64,000 nucleotides of DNA, from contig KN817657.1 of assembly GCA_000827495.1 (NCBI GenBank), forward strand, positions 1-64,000. Direction: 5' to 3'. The notes beneath the pieces are model-generated. The model worked only from the letters and a program-made list of their open reading frames with translations. It ran no database searches and had not been told where the DNA came from. Numbering within the stretch: position 1 is the first letter of the stretch; every line of letters begins with the position of its first letter. The stretch comes from Hypholoma sublateritium FD-334 SS-4. Taxonomy: Eukaryota > Basidiomycota > Agaricomycetes > Agaricales > Strophariaceae. Of the stretch, positions 1 to 13,080 are shown piece after piece. Position numbers and translations under genes: made by a program.

Positions 1-3000
1 TAATGCCGAGTAGACAGCCAGACAGACCTGTGGTGGCCGATGACTGATACGGACTTGATACGGATGGCATTGCACGGCATTTGTACTTTGTATTATATCT
101 GGCTCTGCGTTATTCAGCGAAGCCGCTGCTCCATATGAAATAATACAGTGTAATCTACTATATGCAGTAACTACTTATTCACGAGTCCACCGAATTCGGT
201 GGACACATATTATATATCTACACTGTACCCGTTCGGTGGACCATATTATATACCACAGTGTTCTAGCACTATGTGGCCACCTGAGCTCCCACCCAACCCC
301 ACGCACCGACCGTGCCCCGCACGCTACTGGCAGACTTCAGGTCCATCGGCATGTGGCGGTGACGGGCGTCTTGGATCGCCCGGAATAGACTATGCCCGTG
401 GCATATGGGCGTGATAAGCAAACGGCGGTCCGATTCGAGGCGCGAGAGGGCGAGAGATAACGCAGGGGTATCCAAGTATCTAATCGCCATTTCCCGTGCG
501 CCCAACGCTCGCTGCGCGCACAGAACCGCACCACGCGTGAGCACGCAAGGCGCTCCTCAGTGGTGTATAGGGCGCGTCTAAGTAGGTCACCGTGCTGTCT
601 CGGAGGCAGTCCCGCGCGTGGCGCTTACTCGGGAGCTATTTGGGTACGCGCCTGCCCACGCACACCTACATGAACACATATAAGGGAACGTGCCAATTAG
701 GGATGTGGCGCAGGCTCGGTTTGGAGCAGCCCGGGGTCGCGTGGTACGCACGCTGTGAGCGCTATTCGCGTCCGCGCTCGGCGTGGCGGCGGTGCGCGCT
801 GCGGGCTATGCATGCGCCCGTTATGGCAGGTGGATGCACCGAATGCGGGCGAGGAGAGGATTATCTTTATTCGATCCCATCAGGCCTCCCGAAAGCAACC
901 AATCTGGTGTATTATATCCAATCAAGCCTTTCAGAGGCCGTGTGAAGTATGCTGGCGTACGCCATGTGAGTCCCGCTCTGCGGTTCTGCACTTACTGAAT
1001 CGGGGAAGTACGCCTCGACGTCTCGAAACCCGTGATTTTTCCGGCATGCGAAAAGGGTTGAAGAAATCCAATGGCGAGCTGGTTAAGACGGTTAATGGCC
1101 GGCTTCTGTCAGTGACTGTGGGCTGGGTCGGTATACTGACGCCAGAATCACAAGATACATACATGTATAAAATTCGTATGCTATCGAGGCACTATGAGGA
1201 TTACTAGAACAAGACACATCATATCGTACCTTGCGCAGCCTTGTGTTCTATATTCTGCTGCTGACTTCTCCAGCGTGCATTTAAATGATCAGGTTTCCAG
1301 TGACATACAGAGTATAAGATTGCAACCACACTTGTCAAATGATTGGTTTTGAAACTCAAGTGACACAAATGATTACAATGTGTGTAGGAATCGAATATGA
1401 TTTCCAACATTCATTTCGTTATTTTTAGAATACATATGTTGTCGGCGTTGGTCTAGGCCATGCCTAAATATTTTAGCGGGCGGAATTGTGTGATGTGCAG
1501 GATCATGCGCACCAGTAATATTCTGTAATATTGCAACGAATCAGGTAGATTATCGGAATAAGCCTGGTGAGCTCTATTGGTCTGATTTTCTTGACTTTTA
1601 TGCATCAGTTGCCAAACACGCTTTTGGATGGCAGCAAACGCGGACGGCTTGACTGCACATTCTCCCAGACGAATACTCGGCGAATTACCACCCAACCGTC
1701 GTCATATGGTGAGTAAGTATGCCGTGCAGTACATCTCCGCCCCTCGGCGACATTATGCGATAACGCGCCTGTGAACCCCGCCCTCTCGTAGACAGACAGG
1801 CAATACATATCCTGGAATAGCAGCGGCAGGCGCCATTGCTACCGCGCCGGATCAGCGGTCAACGCCCATTACCAGGTGCCAATGCGGCAGCAGAGAACAG
1901 CTACACAGCAGCGCGGGCCAGCGTTGACGCGGGCCTGGACTGGGCGCTCGCTGTGTAATATGCATGCAAGGAGATGAACATAGGGAGAAGCAGGGAGAAG
2001 CACCGTCCCCGTCGTGCGTTCGCGCGCTGCGCAGATCGCAGGGGGGTGCATACTGGGAGTCAATGGGAGTTAGTATCCCTCGCGCCGAGCACCGGCGCTA
2101 TAGATAGGACGAGCTTATTAGTTCACGACGCTAATACCCCCGCGCGGGGCGTGCAGCGCGCTTCGCACCGTCGGCGGCGGGGCGTCCTGCGCGCGGGGGG
2201 TGAGGGGCGCAGACGCGCACGGAGATTAGCCAAGCGCACGCGCGCACGGGCGACCCGCGCATCCCCGCGCCCGTGTACAGCGCTCCGACTCAGCCCGCGG
2301 CGAGCCGGCGGGGCTGCTCCAGAGCCAATACCAGGCCCAGCACGCCGCGCCGGTCCGCGCTAAGTATACCTGCGTGGTATGCTTGTGCTTATACTTATAC
2401 TTGTGCATGCCCATGCGCAAGGCGACTGGTGCGGTCCTCGAGCGCGTGTGAGGGCGGGCGTGCGCCGTGCGTGCATCGATCTCGCGGCGCCCGGGGATGA
2501 CGAGATGTCGCCTGATGGCCACCCACCCCCGCCGCACCGTGGCACGCACGGCGGCCAATGGAAGGCGAGAGCGGTCGGCGCCCAGACCGCGGTCGCGCGA
2601 TGGGAGTGGTGCATCGCGCATCATGACGGTGCGGGTGCGCCTGACGTAGCAGTACGACATGGCGACATTGGTGGTATGACACCATTGGATTTGGCATGCA
2701 CAGCAGATGGTGTTATATGTACGTTAGCTCTGTTAAGGTTACGCCAACGCCAATGCTGCCCCTGCGACTGGCTGGAGCCTGCTGGAGCGCCGGCGATGGC
2801 GCGGAGTGATCTGGGCTGCGCGGGCGGCGATTGGGGCTACCAAATCTATGGAACTTTAATTCTAACTTTAAAGGACAGGGTGCGCTGGCAGGGTGAGGCG
2901 TCCCGGTCCAGCCTGCCGACGGCTTTCAACTCGCGTAGCGATTCATGAGCGCGGCAGTGGGGAGAGTGCGCCTGCCTCCTTGCCCTGCGTCATTACTCCG

Positions 3001-3523
3001 TGGTGCGTCACCGGCACGGCGGAACCTGAGCGCGCCTGCGCCGCACCCCACCGGACGCGGTGTTCGCTGGTCATCACAGAAAATTTCCTTGTTGATTTCC
3101 CCGAAGAAAATCGAAGCGCACGCACGCGGGCGCGATGGGATGCGCCAGTTTTTTTAGGTGGATCCGTACAGCGTCGAAGTTCTTGTAATCTGTGCGTGCT
3201 AAGTCAGAGGGCAGTGAACGCATCAGGATGCAGTGGACACCTTGCGCCTTGAAATTTGAAAGTACACTGACCCCAATCTAACAGTAATTATCGGTCTGAT
3301 CGACACACGCGGAGTCGATAATCGCACCCGAGCCAGCCGTGTTCGATCGTCAGACATCTACCTACAATAAAATAAACAAGCATATCCATCTATAAAACAA
3401 ACATACAAAACATAAGCAAAAAACACAAAACAAGAACGCAAACGAACGCCAAAACGCAAATGCAAAAAAAATTAAGCAATGGCAAAAAAAATGAAATAAC
3501 CGAAAGCTAAGGAAGGAATCCCC
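1..3523. other. Gene-poor stretch, no supported gene
   Basis: Open frames here are short, overlap on both strands and are rich in Arg, Ala, Cys and Pro, as expected from GC-rich non-coding DNA (about 1.9-3.1 kb is very GC-rich). A short direct repeat is visible near the left end (CGGTGGAC followed by an ATATTATATA-type tract, around 199-255). The last 200 bases before 3523 are A-rich on the plus strand and form the downstream flank of the F-box gene on the minus strand. I see no splice-consistent coding chain. Confidence 0.6.
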
Positions 3524-6119
3524 TCACGCCGCGAACGCCGACGCGTCCCGGATCATCGCGTCCTCGCACCCGAGCCACTCGAGCCACTCCGTCGCGTGAT
3601 ACAGCGCGCGCCGGCGCGGCCACTGCTCGAGCTCGAAAGCGCCCCCTGCCCCTCCCATACCACCCCCTCCGCCGCCTTCCCACTCCCTTTCCCTTTCCCT
3701 CTCCCTCTCGCGCTCGGACGATCCACCCACACCACTGCGTTCCAACCCACCCCCTCCTCCACCCGCAGCTATCGACGTGGTATTTGAGCCCGGCGACGTC
3801 CGCACGCGCCCCGCGCCCATAACAGACGTAGGAGAAGAGGAAGAAGAGGTGTGCGCGGCGACGCTCGCGCCCGTGCTCGAGATACCCCCTCCGTTCGTGT
3901 GTGCGTGCGAGTGCGGGTGGCCCGCGGCCATGCGGATGGCGGGGGCGAGAGCGAGGGGTCTGTGGGGTGGTGCTGTTGTATGTGGGTGTGGGTGTGGGTG
4001 CGCGTGCGCGTGCGCGGACGAGAGTATCGAGGACGAGGAGGAGGAGGATAATAGGGTGGAAGAGGAGGATGAGCGGGACCCGCGGTGCACCGTCCAGTAG
4101 TCGCCCCCGATCCGTAACACGCGGACCATCGGGAACCCGTGCTCGACGACCAAGGCAGGTGCGCGCACGGGCAGCTCGCTCAGCCCGATGAAGCGCAGAT
4201 CGGGAGGCACGCCGTGTCGCAGCTGCGCGAGGAACGAAAGCGCGTCCCGACCTCGCCCACCTGCACCTCCAATGTCGGCGGGGGAAGAGGAGGACGAGGA
4301 TGAGGGGGAGGACGCCCAGTCCATCGTCAATCGGAGGGCCAGTACGCTGCGCGGGATGAGCCAAGCGGCTAGGCCCGGCGCGAGATCCGGCGGGTAGCTG
4401 ATCTTCAGCCCCTTGAGCCCGACGAGGCTCGGCAGCACGCCCCAGCACGCCGCGTCGAAGCCGACCGCGCGCTGCACGCCCTCGTCGGGTACCACCAGGT
4501 GCAGGCTGCGCAGTCCCGTGCGCCCACGGAGGAAGGCGGCGAGCGCAGGGATGAGGTCGCGGTCGGTCGTGCGCCGCGCGAGCGAGGTGACGGTTAGCGC
4601 GAAGTGGCGCAAAAACGGCAGCGCGTGCGGGTCCGCGGCGTGCGCCGCGCGCACCTGGGCGGAGCACGCGGAAGAGGAAAGCAGGGCACAGGCGATGTCC
4701 AGCGCCTCGAGCTGGCGCCCGTGCTCGAGGACCTCGCCGAAGAGCGTCGAGTGCGCGGGGACCGCGCCCGTAAAAATGATGCGCGTCAGATTGCGCGTGC
4801 TCAGCGCGCTCGCGGGAAACACCCAGTGCGCTGTGAGCGCCGGCGACGGGGGAGCGCACGCGCCGGGAGACGGCGCGGGCGAGTACGGCGTGGGCACGAG
4901 CGCGAGCGCGAGCGTCCGCAGGGTCGCTTTGTTCGCGGCGAGGAGGGTGTGTAGCCCGGCGGTGGACGGCGAGGTGGGCGCGGCGCCGGCGCATGCGGCG
5001 GTGGCGTAGGAGAAGTGCGCGAGGTGGTGCAGCTCGAGGAAGGCGAGGTCCGCGGGGCCGTCGGGCGATCTGAGCTGTGTCAGCGCGGGGCGTCAAGGGA
5101 AGAGGGACACGTACTTTAAAGACAGCCCGCGTAGGCGCGGGCTCGTGCGTTGGAGGATGCGCAGCACGGGGACGATCCCCGCGCGCGTTGCACTAAGGTG
5201 CACGTTGCGCAGGTTGATGAGGCGCGGGAGCGCGTTGGCAAGCATTCCCGTCTGGAATGCGGTGCCGCCTTCGTCGCATCGCAACGCGTAGATGCGCAGC
5301 GTGCGTACGGCGCTCGCGAAGCCCGCGTCGGTGATGATGCGTGTGAGGATGTCCGCGCTGCGCTGCGCGTGTGCGGCGTCATCGCCGTCATCGAGGCGCC
5401 GATGGGCACGGCGGTAGCCGGCGTCGGGGTCGTCGTCGTCGTCAGCGGGGTCATGGAGCGGTGCAGCGGCGGCAAAGTGCAGGTCGAGCTCCCAGAAGAG
5501 CAGCTGGGAGGCGATGCGGGAGAGCGGGTGCGGGACGAAGAGCAGCGCCTTGAGGTCGCGGCGTGGGAGGTGCAGCGCGACCTCGCGCCAGACCTCGTTC
5601 GAGATGCGCTCCTTGAAGTGGTGCGTGGGCAGCGGAGCAAGGAGCTGCGCGGGTTAGTGCGGGTTGGCAAAGGTGGCGGCGGCGCACCTTTTCAACGGTC
5701 ACGGAGCGCTGGTGAAGCAGCGCCTTGGCCTCGGGGTTGTCAGGCTCGGCGGCGAGCGCGGCCTGCAAATCTATGCGGGGGTGAGCGGGGCCACAGACGG
5801 GAGGAAAGGACATACCATCGTGCGCCTGGACGTGCCAGCCGTTGGCGGTGCGCGCGCGGGCGCGCAGGATGCGGGCCTTGGCGATGTTTTCCGGTGTGAG
5901 GGTGGCAACCTGGAGACAGGACTGGATCGCGTTCTCGATCACGGCGCGCGAGCGGCTGCGGGAGGGTCAGCGGGGGCGGGCAGCGGACACGGCGACGGAC
6001 CCCTTGAACGGTAGGCTGCGCATCGCGTACAGCAGCAGGTCGACCTTCTGGTTGTCCGACAGGTACGACGCGACATCGCGGATGCTTGCGTCGAGGATCT
6101 TGGGGTTGAACACCGCCAT
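3524..6119 (-). CDS. F-box protein with TPR-like N-terminus and low-complexity tail
   Basis: F-box proteins recruit substrates to SCF ubiquitin ligases. The model has five exons: 6119-6001, 5955-5816, 5770-5688, 5644-5115 and 5069-3524. All introns are GT-AG, 43-45 bp, and the phases agree, giving 805 codons. Residues 1-114 form a helical, TPR-like region (motifs SDNQKVDLLLYAM and EPDNPEAKALLHQR). The F-box lies at about 121-160 (HFKERISNEVWREVALHLPRRDL). Leucine-rich-repeat-like sequence follows to about 550. The C-terminal third has Ser runs, His/Ala-His/Pro repeats, Gly runs and an Arg-Glu repeat, then ends in a non-repetitive WLEWLGCEDAMIRDAS segment. The start is the first ATG in the chain, followed at once by family-like sequence. 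F-box identity is by pattern and the substrate is unknown. Confidence 0.85.
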
Positions 6120-7894
6120 CGTGCGCACTCGTCCACGGACTCCTTCCCTATATCGCTGCCCGCCGTGTCTGGGCCCGCCCAGGCCCCACCCAGGCACGCC
6201 CGATCGATCGCCACCGTCCTATCACAGCGCGGCCATTTCCCTGACGGCCACCGAGGCGTCCCACGCCCCTTCCCAGCCCCCCGGGCCCCGCGCACCCGCC
6301 CGCGGAGCGCTCGCCGTGCGGCACCCACCCGGCGCACCCGCGCAGTCAGGCGTCCACGCACGCATGCACGCAACCTATTGGCCCCGCACCCTGGCATCCC
6401 CCGGGCGTTACGTACCGCACCCCGCCAATGGGCGCAGCCAATCGCATGCCGTACATTCACCCAAAGATCGAGATCAGGCGGCGCTAACGCTGCTCGAAGG
6501 GCGCACGCACGCGTCATCGCGCATCCTCTCAGATCGACGCCCTTATCGAGTGGGGCATTCGCGGCGGCCTGCGCACCGCGTGCTCCTGTTCGCCGTGTTG
6601 AATGAGCGTGGGGAGGGTATGCGAGTTACTTGGTTGAATAAGGTTATTAGCACAGGCCACTGACTTGGGTTAGGCCAGGGCGCGCCGGCGTCCTAGATGT
6701 CGTAGGCCCTGCTCCACCGCATACCCCCCTGGACATCATGCATCATGCATCAGGAATGATAAAACAACGGACATGATACCACACGCACCGTCTCCGGAAC
6801 AAAGCTAGAGGACACAGATGCAGCGCAGGCGCGGAATTACACTGCACGACGGCTGGTAAACCTAACGCGGCTTCAGCGCGTCGTGTGTCGCGTTCAAATG
6901 CGCCGCTCAGCCCGCCTGTGGAGGCGGCGGGCGCTTAGAGACGGTGTGGCACGCGAATCAGCGTTTTGGGCGCGGTTAGCGCGAGATTCTGCTTGGGTAC
7001 GACGCTGTACACAAATGGAGCATCAGCAATAAGGTCAAAAGTGCGTGAAATCGAGGCGACATAGTCGGTAGAGTGGTAGGACGTAATTTAACTGGATATA
7101 TGCGGTCAAATGGTGGATACATGCGGTATTTCGGAGGTTATATGCGGATATATGCGGTCTATTGGGCACGGTTTGGGGAGCACGGTCACGAGAAGATGAT
7201 TATGCAGACGACAGGTGCGGTAGGAGATGATAGGAGACGGTAAAAGAAGGGGGATGCAAAAAAAACTTGTGAACAGTGTCCACGCGTCGTCCGTGCTCAA
7301 AAAGTAGAAGACAGCGCTTGGAGGAGCGCGGACAACACTACGTGCTTCGAACTCTCAGAGAAAGATGAGGAGAACTCACAGGGAACACAAGGATCAGGAA
7401 CGGCGCGTGGATCCGCGGGAGGAGACTGCGGCAAAGGAGCAAAAAGGGAGGAAGGATGGGGGGGAGAGAGAGAACCGAATTCCGGACCCGCGGCATATGA
7501 AGCTCTCGGCGTATGCCGAACCACCATCCTCGCAGCCTCTTCTGAGGCAACGCAGGCCATCGTCAACGCCCGCGCGCTATGCGCCACATAGCGCAGCACC
7601 GCACGTATTCATGCGGTTTACCACTAAATTGGAACCTCTCGGGCGGAGCACCAGGACCTCACGGCGTGGTCCGCGCATATACGCAGCACATTACAGCTGA
7701 GCGACGGAGGCGGCGGTGACACCGACGCTTTGCTGCCAAACGCCAGCTTCAATCGTCAAGCCGCCGAGCGCGTGCGGACGCGTACAAAAAGCCAATCGGC
7801 ACATCGCACACCGCACACGACGCGGATACCGTCCGTCGCGAGTCTCTGAAGCGCGGATGTCTGAGCGGTGTGGCGGCGCCCTATACTGTCCGGA

Positions 7895-8345
7895 GCCCGA
7901 CGCCTTTCAGATGTAATTGCAATGGAAGATATCATCAAGGAGAGTGGATGCATTATACAACCCCGCGTGGTGCACACAAACAATAGGCTATTTTATGGAG
8001 GTATATATAACCTGTGGAAACTGTATCAGAGACCACCGATCGACATACACGGAGCCTGAAGAACGCGGAGAGCGCAAGTTCTCGCCGGGTACTCCGTATG
8101 TATATCGCGGAGTGCAAAGGAAGACCTACCCGATGGTGCGCGTGGGCGGCGATGTAGATTTGCAGAAGAGTCTGCACCTTTCACGGCGAGGCGTACTTTG
8201 CGGTGTGATGGAATCGAATCGGCGCCCTTCCACGCCCTAGCTAGCCAGATCCAAGACTGCCTCCGAGTCGACGCCTTCTCCTGATGTAATGCAGGATATT
8301 ATTAACAAAAGCGGGCACTTTAAGCTACACTTCGAGGTGCAGACA
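7895..8345 (+). repeat. Diverged repeat, two units about 360 bp apart
   Basis: Two stretches, starting near 7895 and 8262, share the order GACGCCTT, GATGTAAT, then a purine-rich ATATCATCAAG-like segment. Read in frame they give MEDIIKESG and MQDIINKSG. A weaker third similarity may start near 8590. The units are too diverged for a recent duplication and could be relics of one repeated exon or of an old transposon. Confidence 0.3.
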
Positions 8346-8874
8346 CGCAGAGAGCAGGCGAGACTATTTACCGCTGGTAAATTAAACTATAACCAACGAT
8401 CTGCGCGATGTCAGGAGAAGGTCGGCCGCCGCTCTGAGCGTAAGTATAGTTCCACCAGTACACCGCGCTGTCGGCGGCCACGCACGCTGCTATGGTCGTC
8501 CCACGGAAGAGGTAAGGAACACCAGCCGCACTAGCGTGCTCACTTGATGGTGCCCTGAGCCACCTAAAGCCAGCGGCGGCGCCATGTAATTTACATGGGA
8601 GACGATCGCGGAGACGGCGCTGTATGGACCCCTCGTAAGTATGCGGGATACTGCGAAGTGAAGATACACCTCGCGAGAGTGGCAGCAGCGCAATATGACT
8701 GGATACACATTTATTAGAGGGATGTCACAGCCTGGACGGGACATAGAAGGTAACATGGCCGCGATCGAGGTCCTCCTTTTAGCCGAGCATATATGCCTCC
8801 CTGGGTGACTTTACCGGATCATCTCTCAAGGTCACCTGTGCACTGCTCGCGCTGAATCGAATATCATACCAAAG

Positions 8875-9183
8875 TTAGACCACCAACAAGGCTGGCAGAA
8901 TGGAAGCAACACCCCAAGAAACATGTCCATCCCACTCGATCTCCGTCAATAGACTCAAGGTGCGAGGCGCGGAGGCGGCGTGCCGCTGTACGGCGGCTGT
9001 CATGGATTGATGCACATTGATATAACACAGAAGATCTAGCAGTCTTCGCGGGGAGTCGTACACTGCGGACAGCATAGAAGAAGCCTGATCACGCGTCTCG
9101 TAAACATAGTTTTGCATAATCCCACACCCTGTGTACGCGTATAGAGAAAATAGACCCATGAACATTTGTGCTACAAATAACAC
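8875..9183 (-). pseudogene. Possible DUF6534-type membrane protein fragment
   Basis: A 102-codon frame has the pattern of the second and third membrane segments of basidiomycete DUF6534 proteins: a hydrophobic stretch, a Gln-x-Tyr-x-Tyr signature (QNYVY) followed by an Arg, then RLLDLLCYINVHQ resembling the LLDTLHxxxxxH motif. Neither an N-terminal start nor downstream exons can be recovered, so it is most likely a relic. The frame could also be chance. Confidence 0.3.
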
Positions 9184-11811
9184 AAGAATACAGGGAGCAG
9201 TCGTTTTTCATTGGGATAAAAATGGTTAAGAAGATCAAAATTGATTGTTTTATTTCATACGATTACGGAAATCTAACCATATCCTGCACAATGGAAGGTC
9301 CAGCGGGCAGGGCTGCTAGCACCCTGTCCTCCACCCCCACCGTGTCACACGGAAAATGCTGACCACGCGACTGCCGTGACTTGAACTTGAGCACGGCTAC
9401 AAAGTAGAACTCTCTTATCTATGCACCGAATCGAATATACACAGTCTGGAAAAATTTCGACACTTGGGCTGGAGTCACCCATTCGCAGCGCTGCAATCAA
9501 TATGATCCATACGACTGATCGTCCCTCCCCGCGCCCTGATGGCGATCAGAACCGCATCCAGTGCATCCACTTGCCATACCGGGCACACGTCTACGCTGGA
9601 GGCGAATAGCGCGCGCCGCGTGCGCGGCACGCGACCGGCGCCTCTAAGCGTGTTAAAGTAGTACAGACGTATGATAGCGTCTTTGATTGGCGCGTTCCCT
9701 TATATGTGTAGAGTATATACTTACGTGCCGCTGCTTTCCCATGTGGAGCGCGAATTGGCGCCAGGCGTGCTGCCGCTCAGCGCGCAGGCTGGAAATAATG
9801 CAGCTCTAGCGCCGTGAGCGCTGTCACAGAGAAGGCGCGATCGGCACCCGCGCAACGCGTAGTGCACGGCGGTTGGCTGAGGCCGATTGGCCCAGGGTCA
9901 TTCCCCATATCGCATGGCCATGCCGTCCACGGGAATGCATCACGCACCAGGAAGCCCGTCAGCGCGACGTGCCGCTGGGCCTGACGTCTGCCAGCGGCGT
10001 GCGGGGTAGGCACGCTGTGGGGCTGATTATGTAGGGGTACATTTGGCATGTACGTACGCGCTGGGTCGTTCGCTTACCATGAACGGCGCCGTGCTCGTGC
10101 GCGTGCTGATATATTTGAGGGCGCTGGTGGTCATGCTGAAAACTTATGAGTACCTGGGAGCGTCGACGGGGTCGATTCTGAATTTCAAGAACATGAATCG
10201 ACGAAAACGTCTATCCCACAGCCAGTGACATCAATCAAGGCATCGATCGATACAGCCTGTGCATAACGTAGACGCCCCGCTTGAGCGTACGCTGACGTTT
10301 AGCTCCACTCGTATCCCACAAGTTTCAAAAGTGGGCATTATTAATGATTTTACCTACACTAGCATTCTAACGCATTAGTTGAAATATAACATAAAAAATA
10401 TTCAATTGCGGCGCGGATAGCTGGATGGAATGAAGATCCAAGAGCGCAGGGAGCGTTACTTCATAGATACTCTTACATCTCCTCGCGCTGTCTCGCCGTG
10501 CGCCGTCTGCCTACCGCGAATAACGGACGCATCTTATTCTAGGCGGTGAAGGATGCCCGTCGGTGCTACACGCCGGGGGCCCTGCCATCAGAAGCGTGGA
10601 AAATAAGGCTGGTGCGGGGGGTAGCTGGAAGCCCATTTGGTACAGCTTTTATGAGGGCGCTGATGATAATGTAGAGCCTTGTATTGTGTACCCAACATGT
10701 TTCCGTAAGTGCAGTCTATGCACTGAGACATTTAGATGCAGAGCGCGTGCGTGCGCAATCGCCGCAGCTTGACATCCGAATTAGAATCGTATACTGTGGC
10801 AGACGTCCTAACCCAGAACCTATCAAATGTCCAGGAAGATTCACAGCTCAATATAAACGTTGCCATCGTGTACATCGAGCCTCGCTACCCCACCAACATC
10901 CCACAGGTTGCAAAAGGGATCGGGATGCATGTAGCAAAGTGAACGAACATACGTTTAGGCGATCTGACACATCAAATAAAATACAGACATATCCGATTTC
11001 GATGTCACCGCCGTTCGGCGGGTAAATTGAGAATAACAGCACTCAGGTGCGCATCAGGCGTAGTGCTGAGAACGCGATATCGGCAGAACGAGTTGTGCGA
11101 ACCGTCGAGGAAGTCGCCCCACGCCCGTCCACCGCTTCACTTCCGCAGCGTTCTCGAAAACGTGGAAAAGTGCCGCTAGTCAAGGTCAAGCGAGACGGCG
11201 CGGCTACGTGCCGATTTTCCACCCCACTTCGACATTTTCGACAGACAATTTTCACCCAGTCTGACACAAGAATGACACAAAGAACTGCACACGCCCAAGA
11301 TAATAGACGTGGCCTCTCACAGATATCACAACTCATTAGAGACGATGTAGAAAATTAGGTATATTCTTCTGACATTGACCTCAGCGGCCTAACAGCGACG
11401 CGATGCGTGCGTACCACGCACGGGAGTCCGTCGCTTCGCAATTGGGAAACAGCGTACCGTTAATTGTCAGTTTGCCTGATATGTGCGGACACGAATGCGC
11501 TCCCGAATAGGGCTAGGGCGGATGAATGGTCCGCTCTGCACGCGCAATTTGGTGCGCAGCTCGAGACATTACTAGCGACATCAAGCCTATGCCTCTAAGA
11601 CTGCATTAATATGTACGCGTTCATGATATGTTCTTGATGTTACGGATTCCGAAAATTACTTTCATACTGGAGTGGGATTGTTTAGCCTTATGCTACCACG
11701 TTGCGTACTGTCACCATTGCGATGGTCTAGCCGACCCTCCTACAAGTGGTCGTGGGACGGATCCTTCCACACTCCATCGGGCGAATTTTGGAAGTTCCAA
11801 CTACGACGTCT

Positions 11812-13080
11812 CTCCGTTCACTGACATGCTTCCCGAGCTTTTGGACCAAATTATTGACTGTCCATGCGATGACAGGCGAAAACTACTGGCGCTCAGCCTC
11901 GTTGCAAAACAAGCCCTGGTTAGAAGTCGGCTTCATCTCTTTTCCGATCTTGAATTTGTTGACAAAGACCGTAAAATCAGCACTTTCGCCCTTCTTGACG
12001 TCCCATGGACGACACTTACCAATGCAGTCAAATCTCTCAGCATCAAAAACCAATTTAAATAATCGTTTCAGCGCCAGGAAATGAGGCTCGTTCACCGCTG
12101 AGGATACATCTCGCATCGCGGCCGATCTGTTCGGTGTGAAGTTCCTCCGCCTAACGTCTGTATCATGGTCGTACATTCGGCCTATATTTGGGACATATTC
12201 TTCCACCTCAATCTCACCCCCTCCCACCTTGACTCTGCGGAATTTGGAATGGACGATACAGCTGGCGACTTCGCTTTTTTTTGTCAAGCTCCAGTCATCG
12301 GTCTAGTCGATTTCGCTATACGACTTTCAATTTGATGATGACGAGCTTCCGGACCTATCAACAAACCCAAAAACCCTAAAATATTCTGACGCCCAATTCA
12401 TCTGAGAACCTGGACACTTATTAGCTCTTACTCTTGGAAGATGTATGGGATCCATTGCATACCGGCGAGCTTGTCATCACATTTAAATCCTTCCATCCGC
12501 ACTTTAATTACGTGCCAATAGAAATTCGAGAGACGTACACTCCTTTTTTCTCTAGGTTCTTGAAGCATGTTGGACCCTCTATTTTATAAAGCTGACTGAG
12601 GGATATGCTGATTATGGTAAGCTGTACCTCATTACGGTGCTCTGGAACTTACACACTGCGTCAATGTACTCAGAATTCACATCGATACTCTCATATTGGA
12701 CGGCTTTGCCGGATCCGGAGAGAAGATACTACCCGTTACCATCCACGATTTGGGCGACGTTGCCCACCTGGACACCATGTCGTCATTGCTGGAGGATATT
12801 GTATTCGTATTTAGACCCACTTCTGTTTCTTTTGAAACCGTGGAAGTTGAACAGGAAAACTTCGAGTGCATGAATTTTATTGGGCGAGTGCATGGTATGT
12901 TCCAGAACTTGAAGGAGTCACTATTGCTGTAGGATGTTACGAAAAGGAGGACTCAAATCTTCTTCTCGGTGCGGTACGCAGGGCTCCTGGAATACAGGAA
13001 CTTGAGCAGAAAGAGTCGGCGATTTCGAAGACGATCCCTTGGAAGGTGTTCGGAGCGGTCAGTGTTTTTCTATTTTTTAA
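11812..13080 (+). pseudogene. Decayed F-box/LRR gene
   Basis: The frame from 11812 gives FTDMLPELLDQIIDCP followed by DDRRKLLALSLVAK and RLHLFSDLEF, a standard basidiomycete F-box start with the conserved Leu-Pro, Ala-Cys/Ser-Leu-Val and Leu-Phe elements. It stops at 12060-12062. Family-like segments then continue in other frames: VKFLRLTSVSWSYI and LTLRNLEW around 12140-12250, and LDGFAGSGEKILPVTIHDL around 12690-12760. Several stops and frame changes separate them and no intron chain rescues the frame, so I call it a pseudogene. The start and end are approximate. Confidence 0.65.

Larger units (their letters stand above)
6120..11811. other. Long stretch without a confident gene
   Basis: GC-rich blocks (6.2-6.5 kb, 9.6-10.1 kb) alternate with more balanced sequence. 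Two weak signals are listed separately: a diverged repeat at 7.9-8.3 kb and a possible membrane-protein fragment at 8.9-9.2 kb. One minus-strand frame at 7297-7599 has fairly natural amino-acid use but no recognisable domain and no joining exons. The rest looks like decayed intergenic DNA. Confidence 0.5.

Noticed and set aside
3507..5096. 529-codon Arg/Pro-rich frame on the minus strand
   Set aside because: It overlaps the last exon of the F-box gene in another frame; the F-box frame has LRR-like sequence and consistent introns, this one has none.
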